Of a stretch of DNA of 64,000 nucleotides, positions 54,206-64,000 are shown piece after piece. The DNA is from Hemileia vastatrix. Its lineage: Eukaryota > Basidiomycota > Pucciniomycetes > Pucciniales > Zaghouaniaceae. The notes beneath the pieces were generated by a model. That model did not search any database. It saw nothing but the letters and a program-made list of their open reading frames with translations, and had not been told where the DNA came from. The translations under genes were made by a program, and so were the position numbers. The DNA lies in the NCBI GenBank assembly GCA_030280995.1, contig JASXTE010000014.1, positions 29,485,650-29,549,649 on the forward strand. Direction: 5' to 3'. Position 1 is the stretch's first letter; every line of letters starts with the position of its first letter.

Positions 54206-56239
54206 ATGGTTGATTCTCCAAGAGATAGTAGAGACAATTCCCCCCAACCCAACTCATCACATGCATCACCAAATAGACAAGAAGAGGAGAGTCCGGCACC
54301 CCCACCTGCCTCACCCTTGCATGAGAAATCACAAGGACCCAATCCTGAACCTGGAGAGAGTGAAAGAAGTAACCCTTCTGCAGGTAAATAGCTCTACCTT
54401 ATAACAACATGATATTACATGTTTTATACTCACAATTTCATCAATATTTATTTTTTGCAAATCCATTTTGTGGTGGTTGTAGCAGGTATGTAAATGGGAA
54501 ATCCAAAATTTTCATTTGCTTATTTCAAATGATTTTTATTTAACCAGAAAAATAAAAAAGGAACATCGAGGATTTTCTTCAAGGTTCATCTGGTGATGAT
54601 GATGGTAAGTACAAATTCATATATTTATTGTTTCATTTTATCTTTATTAATTGAATTTACAGTGGAATCAGCTTTGGATCCGGAGTCTTATATTCAATCA
54701 CTACGCAATATAGGGGGTGGACTTGCTAGCAAGTCCTCAACCTGAACTCAGATGGAACTCAGATGGAACTCAGACTGAACTCAGACTGAACCCATACTGA
54801 ACTCTACTTGAACACCCACCTAAAACTGTTCTGCTGAGTGGTGTTCATCCCTGATTGTATGGTTCCTTTATCAATAGCTCAATGTGTGTTCAATCTATGG
54901 TGAGTTTGGGTCCAAGGTTGCGGACTTGCTAGCAAGTCCGCCCCCCATATTGTGTGGTGAATGGCATCAGCACAAAGAATCACAGGCAAAGAAGAGAAAG
55001 TCTGAAAATTCCTCCAGGAGACAAGTCACTTCTTTAGCCAAAAAGAATCAAATTCCATCTGCATCCTCTCCCTTAGGACAATCTGTCATCATTTTTGCAA
55101 GATTTCTTTTAGGCTTTGACCCCTCAAAGCAAAAATTTCCGCCGTGCCCTGAACCAGGGCTAGTCAACGAATGGAGAAGCCTGCACCAGAAAAGGGAAAA
55201 AATGATTCAAGAGATTCGAAATAAGCCCTGTCCTAGCCTGGATTTTGCTCAAAAAAAATTATTATCAAATCCGAACTTGATCAGCTTGTTTCTACCTTCA
55301 AAAATCCTACCTTTACACCCACTTCTGACTACCCCTTTCTACCAGGCCAGAGCATTAAAGTTGTTTGGAAACTTCAAGCTGAAGCTAAATTGGCTCAAAT
55401 TGGGATCTCTTGCTTCTTGTATGACTGGGGAAAAAGTGATGATGATGATTGGAACTCAACCATCCTCACTCAAATTGTCTCTGGATGGATGGCTTGTTAT
55501 CAGGGCAAAGGTTTCCAAAATTTTCCGATTTCTCAAGACATTGTCAGTAATGAAGCAGTTTTAAGCATTCTTCAGTGATGGATATCTGGACAGGCCAAAA
55601 TTTTCAGGGATAAAGCCAAAAAAAAACAATCTGATTCTGATCTTGCCCAAGTGCAGAAGATAAAAAGTGTGAAACACATGACTGCTAAAATGAGAAGAGA
55701 GGTAAGTGAACTACTTTATCACAGTAGTATATAAATAAATTGATTCTTGACTTATATAGTTGTGTGACCGTCAAATTGAGATTGCTGCTTCATTCTTGGT
55801 TCCTGATAAGGCTGGGCTTTTCAAAGATGCTGAGCTTCATTCAGACACAGAGGTAAGTGCTAGTGGAACTCACACTAAGAGAATAATTCCTTGGCAAAGT
55901 CCAGCACTTGTCCAATGTTTAGATTCACTCAATGAAGGCTGGGTCAAGAAATCAATGATGAAAGCAAAATCATCAACAGCCAAAGCTTCTGTGAGGGCCA
56001 AGGTCACTCGTCCTCTAAAACAAGTTTTACCACCAACAACTGAGGGAAATCAACCTGAAGCAGGGCCTAGAAATTGTCCCATTAAATATGAAATTGATGA
56101 TATACCTCTTCCCAATGGTATTTCTAAAGCTTATGTTGATGATGAATATTATAGCAAACTCAGTGTAATAGAAAAATTGTGTGTAGATAATAAAAGTGAT
56201 ATTGATTTGAAGGAGTTAGCTGAAGTTATTGAGTATTAA
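54206..56239 (+). pseudogene. Unrecognised multi-exon gene, broken by a MITE, frameshifts and stops
   Basis: The ATG at 54206 opens MVDSPRDSRDNSPQPNSSH, a Ser/Pro/Glu-rich start. After short exons, coding sequence runs into ESALDPESYIQSLR, where the MITE 54699-54959 interrupts. Beyond it, frames change repeatedly until about 55270. A clean segment follows (FLPGQSIKVVWKLQAEAKLA, GISCFLYDWGKSDDDDWNST, IVSGWMACYQGKGFQNFPIS) ending in a TGA at about 55576 (ILQ-stop-WISGQAKIF). After an intron near 55702-55760, the last exon encodes CDRQIEIAASFLVPDKAGLF to ELAEVIEY. The final exon is fully open over 159 codons. I cannot name the family. Its style resembles the gene at 37473 but I see no clear homology. 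Confidence 0.5.
54699..54959 (-). mobile_element. MITE, third copy, target duplication AAT
   Basis: The 261-bp unit has the same termini (CACTACGCAATATAGGGGG ... CCCCATATTGTGTGGTG) and interior as 21086-21335 but in reverse orientation. AAT is repeated at 54696-54698 and 54960-54962. Confidence 0.9.
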
Positions 56240-58689
56240 TTTTCTGTTAGTGAGATTATGTTAACTCCTAAGCAAATAGAATATCTGATAAGATGATTTT
56301 TTTATTTTAGTGATATTTGAATAATTTTTACTGCATTGGAAATGTGCTATTTAAAATTTTGTTTTTTATTTTTTGAAAAAGATGGATATATAGTATATAC
56401 AAGGGCTAGAGACATTAGTTTGAAGAAATACAAACATGGATATCACCAATATACAATTTCTTTTACTATCTCAATCATCCTTCATTAGGCTCCAATCATT
56501 TTCCATTCTCTATTTACAATCATTTTCTCCCCATCTCTTAATTTTTTTATATCTATATTCCACTATATAATCTATGGTGGGTTAAAATTGCTCTCCATTA
56601 TTTTGTTAAATTTTTTTGAATTTTTAAATTAAATTTTTTCAGTCTTCTACAATTTTCTTTCACTGCCTCTATTGTTTTTCACAGCCTCAACTATCTTTCC
56701 CAGCCCTAAAAATTCAAATTTTATTTCACAACCATCATTATCACTCCTTTCACTGTCACTAGAAATTCACTATTTTTTTCCAAATTGTTAAAAATTTTAT
56801 CTTTGTAATTTAAACAAGCAGTTGAATTGTTTTTGTCCCCATGATATTTTTAAACCCACTACATCAACAATAGTACATCTACATAAATATTTTTACAATA
56901 ATATTCCACGTAAAATGGAAATTTCCTATTTAAAAAAGTATAATTGATCATAAGAGCATTACATAGTTGTAAACCATAATAGATTTTTTTTCTTTTTCTA
57001 CTTTTCTGAAAAAGTCAAAATCTACCTGGTGTAGGTTTCATAAGATTTTACTGATGTGATATTTAATTTTGTTAATTCTTCAAAATAAATAATACATTTA
57101 AATTTTTCAATAAAAAAAACCTGATTATGTGAGCCAAAATCAATTTTTTGTAGTTGTAAAATCTAATGATAAGAAAATATAGCTCAAAATTTTGTACAAA
57201 ATTTTATTGGAGCTTTATTCAGAGTATTTAGCTAAGCTTGAATTTTCAAGAGCTATTTTATTAATATTTGATTTATCAGAAAAACAAATATATGTAAAAT
57301 TAAGTTATTTCCTAATCTAATTCTGAAATATATTTTAACTTCAAAAAAAATTAACCAGTTGCAAACATAGCCTGATGGGTAAACATGAATGATTTACAAA
57401 AAATAAAAAAAATAAAAAATAACTACTTAATTCCAAAAATAGTTGAAGCTTAGAAGAATTATTGATGAGAGAAAGGTGAAAAAAAGATGATTATTTTTTC
57501 CAGGTCTGAGTGAGGTAATAAAGAGGAGAATTATCCAAGCACTAAGGAGAGTGATATGAAAAAAAGGTTTAGATCAAATAAAAAGTCTATAATAGGAGCA
57601 TCTATGAAGAAGAGGAAGAATTGTTCTTATTTCAAAGCCATTAGTCTTTATATGAAATAGTGCATCAATTTCCATATCAAAATCATTTCTGCTTTTGATT
57701 TTTTATATTTTGGAAATTTTTTTCTGAGCTTCTGATGTTTCTGTAATCTGTTTGTGGAAGAAATGCTTTTTTTATAAAATTGTTATATTTCATATATTAT
57801 AAGTGAAAAAAGGAAAAATAAATCATGAAAAAAATATTCCTAACATGAATTTCGAGTTTCATATTAATAAAGATAAAGACTAATCTATATCTATATTAAA
57901 AGTGCAAACACTTTTCAGTTTTATTATTAATCTTACAAAACAAAAAAAAAAAACTTCTGAAGTAGGAGAAATAATGATATCAAAAAATTGATACTATCAT
58001 TTGACTGAGGAAACATAAAATATTTCTAACCTTTTGACATTAGCTGAAGGCAAATTGTCTTGATTAGAATAAGAAAATTAGTCTTGATCAAAATTATAAA
58101 ATAGCTCTTGGATTATGCTTGCTAGTTTGCAATTCGAAAACACTTCAAATATTACTTAACACCAAATAAACTTTAGAAAAGATGTGGACATGGTCATTTT
58201 TATGGCTCAGATATAGTAAATTCAGTGCACAAGAATCTCTACCTTAATATATGTAATCCATTTGTTTAATGAAAAAATAATAATAGTGCAAAATACATTA
58301 TGACAGGTTATAATATTTGACTTTTTTTTTCTAATAAATCATAGCATGACACTTTTTCCTGTTATTGGTCTTTTGATAGAAATAATTTGTGTTTTTCATG
58401 AATAAAGTGCAGAATATTATTTGAACTTGTCTGAAATTTGATGATATCTTTTTTTTAGAGTTTCAAAGATTTTTCCATTCCGAAATCTGCATCCAAGAAA
58501 AAAAGTTTGGTTGTAGAGATTTCCCATAAATTATCAGATATTGATAACAAATTATACACCTATATCTAGACATCAAATTTAGCATCAAGAGATTACTCCA
58601 CAGATTACTCCAGGAAACCTGAAAAACGACTTGCCTACAAGTCCTCATTTTTTCCCCCCTGTGAAAGGATTATTTGCCTCAGGTTTTGT
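56240..58689. other. Long AT-rich intergenic stretch
   Basis: 2.4 kb of A/T-rich sequence without a supported gene. At about 57520-57660 a lysine/arginine-rich open stretch (KRRIIQALRR, then ASMKKRKNCSYFK) could be the worn end of a gene, but no family is recognised. Confidence 0.35.
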
Positions 58690-60395
58690 CTTCAGAATCA
58701 GAGATTTTCTACAACAAAGATGTGGAATTTTTTTATGGATTTGGTTCAATCTCAGGAAGAGATTTTAAAGGTGGATGTTGTTGCTCCTGCACTAATGGAG
58801 GGTGCAGAGGTGTTGATTTATGGGGTGAATGATTGGAATTCACCTAAAATTTGGAAAAAGGTGTGTGTTTCTTTTTGTCTTTTGGTAGGAAAAATTCTGT
58901 TAATTTGTTTTTGTGGTTTTTGGTATTGGTGGATATGCTTTTGGGGAAAATTTATAGATTTCAACCAAGGGATATTAAGAATATAAATCCTCAAAAATGA
59001 GGATAAACTACCTTTAAATTGGCTGAATTTTCTTTATCTGTTTTTTTGGATTATTTTGGACTCTTTATTCCCTTCAAGATTTTTATGCAGACCTTCATTT
59101 TTTGGGGTAGTAAGAGCTGATTGCTCTAATGTTGCAATCTCTCATCAAGAAGAGATCCCCGATTGCAATAGGTCAGCTCACATGGAGGTAATTAAAGTGG
59201 ATTCACAATGATTTTCTGTTGATATTTCTTTGGAATATAATTATGTGTTGGATTTTTCTATATGTTTATTATCTTATCAAATTATTCTATAAAATTTATA
59301 AATGGTTCAAAGGGAAAGATGAAATATATTATGTTGGATAAAAATAGGAAAGGGATTTCTGTTAATTATGGTGATATTAGTTGTGGATTATTTTATGGCA
59401 TCCAGAATGAGGATAAACTGCAATTATTATATCAAAATCAACAAAAAAATCTTAGTATAATTAATTCACAAAAAATAATATTTGTGATGATTTTGTTTCT
59501 TTCCTCCATCAAGAGGTTAAAATGAAAACTTTATTTATGGGTAATTTTTTGATGGAAGATGGAAAGGGAAAAGGTGTTGGAAAATTATGTGATAAATTAG
59601 ACAAAGGAAAAGGTGATGGTAGTGATAAAAATGAAAATATTGAAAATATAAGTTATGTTTCAACTTACTCTATTTCTGATTCTGGTTCTGAAGTTAATGA
59701 AAATTATTATGAACAATTAAATAATGGAGAAACTATAATGGATTAAGTATCTCAAGTAAAAGTGGACATTGGTGTGGCAAAATATTAAAAGGTAGCAAAT
59801 AAAATTAGGCCAGTTAATGAACCTTTTCCAGCTGAATTAAATCCACCTTTGAGAAGACCAAATCTATCAAGAGATCCATATGACTGTCCTTTAGTCAAGA
59901 ACCTGCCTGAATTTTCTGAAACTTCTAGGATCACTGTCAAGAGATTAGAGGTTGTTAATTTTGGACCTGAAAGATTGCTGTCAGGTGAAGCAAAAAAGGT
60001 TTTTGTTGGATGTAATGGTTAAGAAAGAGAGGGCTATTTAATTTGTAGAAGAGGAGAGAGGTGTGTTAAAGCATTCTTATGGGGATCCCTACAAGATTCC
60101 AGTTGTTTGTCATGAACCATAGCAACAGAAACTGATTCCAATACCTGCTTCTTTAAAAGAAGATTAAATTGAAGTCATTAGAGAAAGAATTTAAACTGGA
60201 TTATACAAAAAATCATCATCAAGTTATTCAAGTCCAGTATTCTGTATTTAAAAACCCGATGGAAAGCTTAGGGTAGCTCATGATTTAAGAGAACTTAATA
60301 GGTTTACAGTAAAAGATGCAGGAATACCACCTAGAGCAGAGGAGTTTGTAGAGATGTTTTCAGGGAGAGAGTGCTGTGGTTTAAGAGATATTATA
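58690..60395 (+). pseudogene. pol: Decayed Ty3-2-like element: protease linker to start of reverse transcriptase
   Basis: Plus-strand homology to Ty3-2 runs from SFFGVVRADCSNVAISHQEE near 59110 through CNRSAHMEVIKVDSQ, a linker with hairpin repeats (58986, 59405, 59501), the acidic pol start (GKGVGKLCDKLDKGKGDGSD, 59560), ELNPPLRRPNLSRDPYD near 59835, to FSGRECCGLRDI at 60395. It carries many stops and lacks the 150-bp repeat array. It ends where element B2 inserted. The remainder lies outside the window, beyond B2. Confidence 0.8.
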
Positions 60396-60740
60396 CAGGA
60401 TATCAACATTTACCAATCCACAATTAAATTAATTGTGGATAAAAATCCTTATAACCCAATTATCTTCTGCAATTATTTTTTCTAATAATTGGGTTATTAG
60501 AAATTTTAAGTGTCAAAGTTGACCTCTTATCTGACATTTTTCTACTCAATTTTTCATAACCATATGTTGGACAACTTTCTGTCATAACCACATCTTGGCC
60601 TACTTTCATTTATAACCACATATTTGACTACTCTCTGGATATGCCTTCTAACTTTCTGCAAACTCCCATTCTCACCATTCAGAACACCTCACTATCTCAT
60701 CTGCTTGTTTTTTCTCCTTTTCATCTTCAATTATCTTAAC

Positions 60741-62976
60741 ATGCCCTGTCATCATAGATCTTCTCAAATACAGCATTCCCCCAGTTGTTCTTCAAATCAC
60801 ACTACTCCCTATTTCCCCTTCTCAGCTGAGAAATTAAAGAATGTTCAAATAAAAAAAAGTTGATCATCTCATTCTTATCAACTGGCTGAAAACCAAATCT
60901 AACTATGATTCTTGATTTGGTACTGAAAATGCAACTAAACTAGGATGGCCCCCAGCATCAAAGGTTAATGGTTATCTTCTAATGGCCAAAAAATTACAGA
61001 ATAAGACCAAGGGAAGGATAGATCTTTTACCTAAACTGATGTTGTGGTGATCCAAACCTGGGTAGGCCTTTGGAGTGCATATTTGGGGGTATTTGGTATG
61101 TAGGGTGTTATTGGGGTTATGGTGTTATTGGTGGTTTTTTCATCTTTAGGTGATAGTTATTAGTGTTTATGGAGGCTTAAGCTAGGGTCACTTATTATGT
61201 CTCAGCTTAATGTCCTTTCTTTTCTCTTCATTTTGGTATCCCTATGGGTAGTTACCTTGTTTTATAGGGTAGTTATGGTGTTGTTATTGGTATTTATTGG
61301 AAGTTTATTGCTTATTGGTACTTATTTAGGCTTAATTTACGGTCAATTATTATGTCTCAACTTATTTTCCTTTATTTTCTTTTCATTTTGGTATGTCTTA
61401 TGTGTGTTTATCTTGTTTATTAGTGAAGATATGGGTTGTATGGGTGTTTTAGGGCCTAGAAGTGGCCCGCCTGCCCCTAAGCAGAGGCCCGCCTTGAAGT
61501 GGGGTGCCTGTCTGGGAGCTGGGGAAGCGCTAAAATGCACCTTTATTCATGAAAAAGGCTGGGAAAGCTGGATTTTGGGTGGGCAATTAGGCAGGGGTGG
61601 TCTGTGCATAGCTGCATGATGTGTGTGTAGGAAGATTTTTAGGGAATCATCTTATCTCTTTACTCATCACCTCTCTGTTCCTCACTGTCTCATTGGCTTG
61701 TGTTTTGTTGTAACATATTACTGTCCATTTCAACTCTTTCTGGTAGTCTGTCTGGGACTATTATCTTCACTTATAAAGAGTTCAAGAGTGTTTAATTAGA
61801 GGGTCTAGCAAACAGATCTCCAATTTTCTGCAACAGGTAAATCTCACTTGTTTTTCTAAAGGGACAGGGGTTATTATTTCTGGTTTTTCTCCAACTCCCT
61901 TGGTCAAGGCCTATAGCTAGTACTATAGGATTATCTACAATGTCTGAACACTTCAAGAATTATTGAGCCAAATACAAGAAGGCAAAGACTCTTTCATCTT
62001 CTACTGGTTTTGGTATTACTAACCTCAATATCAGTAAGGGCATCAAATACATAGACAATAAACTTGATTCTTTATGTCCTTACTTTAAAGAGATGTATGC
62101 AATTTTAAGAGAGAAAGCTGATGTTAATACTGAAAACATGTTGGATGGTGAAGATGCTAGCTCTGAACATAATGTCAAAAGAAATCTTTTTCCATCTTCT
62201 TCTACTCAAGCCTCCCCTCATTTAACTTCCACAAATCAAGATATCTTTTTAATAGATCCTTATGGCAATATAAACCAACCTGATCTAACTCAAGTATGTT
62301 TTTTTAATTTTATCTTACCAATTAATTTTTTTATTTACATTTTCTTATTTCTAAAAAGGCTGAAGAACAAATGCAGGAGCCACAATCAACTGAGTCAGAA
62401 GCCAGTGACAATGATGAGGAGGAAAATGTGACCTTGAACAAAAAGAAAAGGGCTTCAAGTAGAATTTCCACTCTCAAAGAAGAAGAAAAAGTGATACTTC
62501 ATCTCAAACCCCTTTTTCTTCTATCAAAGAATTTTTGGAGAAATGTGATGCTGGCAAGTGATACCAAACCTCTTAATACTTTACTCTGCTTTTCTTCTAC
62601 TTTTTGTTAATATTTATTATCACTCTAGAACAAGTGGAAGTTGCTAAAGAGACTCTAAAGTTTGAAAAGCAAAAATATGAGCTCTCTTTAAGGAGGGATG
62701 AAAGGGTACATGATTTGGAAGAGAAGAAGTTTGAACTTTCTTTATGGAAGGATGATAGGGCACAAGACTTGGAGGAGAAGAAATTTGAGTTATCTCTAAG
62801 TATCAAAAAATCAAAGAAAGAGGAGAAAACACTTGAGCATCAAAACACATGGAAAAGATGAAAGATAAGCTTTATTGTGAAGAAAATTCCAAAAAAAAAT
62901 ATTTCTTAATAGAATGTGTTAAAGCTAATAAATTGTTGAGGAAATCGAACATTTAAAGAAATTGTTTGATGACTAG
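60741..62976 (+). pseudogene. Myb/SANT-like protein of B2, split by a solo LTR
   Basis: The ATG at 60741 (MPCHHRSSQIQHSPS) leads to NWLKTKSNYDS-stop-FGTENATKLG (TGA for Trp), GWPPASKVNGYLLMAKK and RIDLLPKLM, where the LTR 61043-61939 sits. It resumes MSEHFKNY, AKYKKAKTLSSSTGFGITNL, NKLDSLCPYFKEMYAILREK, an intron (about 62296-62358), EPQSTESEASDNDEEEN, KKKRASSRISTLKEE, a second intron before EQVEVAKETLKFEKQKYELS, and two copies of a charged coil unit (RDERVHDLEEKKFELSL / KDDRAQDLEEKKFELSL). The coil suggests self-association. It would partner the Harbinger nuclease at transposon ends. Four or more lesions make it nonfunctional. Confidence 0.6.
61043..61939 (+). mobile_element. Solo LTR, 897 bp
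   Basis: It starts TGTGGTGATCCAAACC and ends GGATTATCTACA, with ATGT repeated at 61039-61042 and 61940-61943. It is inserted within the Myb-like gene: joining the flanks restores LPKLMSEHFK. Related fragments lie at 18059 and 19405. Confidence 0.85.
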
Positions 62977-63124
62977 TTTGTTTTATTTTTCTCACACTTC
63001 AACTGTTCATAATTAATTGTACATAAAATTTTATCTTTATTTCCTGTATTTCTTTACTCTATCCATCATTAGTTGAATTTTCAAGAATTTTTAATGTTAA
63101 AAATTCTTATTTAGTTAAAATTTT

Positions 63125-63475
63125 CAAGTCACATTTGAAAATTTCCAAATCCCACCCCTGCATTTGATTGAAATTAGGGTAAGGTATCACCAAAATTCTT
63201 TCAAGTAAGGAATTTTGCAAGTCTTATATGAAATTTTGGCAATAATCCCCCCTGCATTTTATTGGAGTAAGGGATGGGTATCACCAAAATTTCAAGTAAA
63301 TTTTTTTCACAAGTCTCATATGAAAATTTGGCAATAACCTCCTCTGAATTTTATTGAAGCAAGGGGTGGGTATCACCAATATTTATCTAAGTAATCAATT
63401 TCACATATCACATTTAAAAATTTGGCAATACCCTCCCCTGCATTTTATTGAAGTGAGGGGTGAAAATCACCAAAA
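63125..63475. repeat. Four ~90-bp tandem repeats
   Basis: Each unit has AAATTTGGCAATA, CCCCTGCATTTTATTGAAG and GGGTATCACCAAAATT. The same unit occurs at the equivalent place in A2 and B1. Confidence 0.85.
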
Positions 63476-63499
63476 TTAATATAATTGCATAAATTAATA

Positions 63500-63955
63500 T
63501 ATAAACAACTAATATATATCAATTTCCCTAGTATTAAAGTAATGACAATTCCTCTAGCCAAAATGTGGATACATCTAGAAAAAAATGTTTGGGACTTTTC
63601 ACAAGTGTAGGCTGAGGAACCTCATGCAACAAATGAATTTTGTCATGAATCTCATTTATTTAACACAGGGTCATTGGCCCATTACTTTACTTTAAGAATT
63701 TGAATTATAAGAGTTATTTATAAAAAATTTATGAAAAAATAAAAAATATTTGATAACTCTACTCATCCTCATACTTTTTTGATCTACATAAAGTTTTTTT
63801 ATATCTGTTAAATTTACCTTCTTTTTTTACCTTATTGATATGTTGGATTAGTTTTTGACTAATTTGGAAGGAGCAGCCAAAATGAGTGAAGTCATGACAA
63901 GTTTCCAAACCATGGGGAGCTTTTTTTGTTTGGTGATTATCCTTAGAAGAATAAA
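63500..63955 (-). pseudogene. Tet-like oxygenase remains (B2 copy)
   Basis: The minus strand shows CHDFTHFGCSFQISQKLIQHI and a C-terminal GPMTLC...INEIHDKIHLLHEVP piece, parallel to the 28623-29519 copy. The catalytic half is missing: sequence jumps at about 63950 to the noncoding arm, so an internal deletion removed the HxD part. Confidence 0.5.
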
Positions 63956-64000
63956 GCGGACATATGGAGAGTATGAAAACAAAAAATTAAAAGGGTTGTG

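Larger units (their letters stand above)
60396..64000 (+). mobile_element. Harbinger-like transposon B2 (Myb-like plus Tet-like), right end outside window
   Basis: The left end (AGGATATCAACATTTACCAA then TCCACAATTAA/TTAATTGTGGA palindrome, and ATAACCCAATTAT/ATAATTGGGTTAT) matches B1 at 435. The order is Myb-like pseudogene, ~90-bp repeats, Tet-like remains (minus), then the shared noncoding arm (63950-64000 matches about 12420-12465). It sits inside the Ty3 remains at 58690-60395 and was itself hit by a solo LTR. Confidence 0.75.

Noticed and set aside
61197..61619. 140-codon plus-strand hydrophobic frame
   Set aside because: It lies inside the solo LTR 61043-61939. The hydrophobic look comes from T-rich sequence.

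Overview
The window looks like a piece of a large, AT-rich, transposon-packed fungal genome, most likely a rust fungus (Pucciniales). The basis is the short GT-AG introns of about 50-85 bases, a CLASP-type microtubule gene, chromodomain and Ty3 retrotransposons, Tnp2-type transposases, and fragments I read as the Tet-like 2OG-Fe(II) oxygenases I know from rust genomes. The species cannot be fixed from sequence alone. I saw no rRNA, tRNA or CRISPR. Nearly all of the 64 kb is mobile DNA. The clearest ordinary host gene is the CLASP-like gene at 14531-17622 (minus).

Left block, 1-13652: five nested insertions, most with readable junctions. A Harbinger-type element (A1) holds a SINE-like retroposon. 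That holds a second Harbinger-like element (B1, with a Myb-like gene and a Tet-like oxygenase gene). B1 holds a 260-bp MITE, and the MITE holds a chromodomain Ty3 retrotransposon (2079-10772). Middle-left, 18-23 kb: LTR fragments and a decayed Ty3 element that received a MITE and a solo LTR. 23.4-34.8 kb (all minus): a nearly intact Tnp2/CACTA transposase, a 348-aa protein of unknown function and a damaged SNF2 helicase, with a 3.5-kb Harbinger element (A2) between them that carries its own Tet-like oxygenase. 36.2-37.0 kb: an array of alternating palindromes.

Right block: an unrecognised multi-exon gene (37473-40039), then a young 13.6-kb Ty3 retrotransposon (40101-53732, minus) whose two 1.07-kb LTRs differ at only six substitutions and one indel. 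Besides gag, protease, reverse transcriptase and integrase, it has two spliced genes on the opposite strand between pol and the 3' LTR. Both encode Zn(2)Cys(6)-like proteins. It also carries about two dozen short hairpins whose stems change in a compensating way while loop and tail stay similar. After it come a broken unknown gene with a MITE (54.2-56.2 kb), the remains of a related Ty3 element (58.7-60.4 kb), and a second B-type element (60396 to the end) broken by a solo LTR.

The candidates for undescribed biology are: (1) Harbinger-like transposons with a Tet-like dioxygenase as cargo, in three copies; (2) a retrotransposon with antisense zinc-cluster genes; (3) the covarying hairpin family inside that retrotransposon; (4) the alternating palindrome array.
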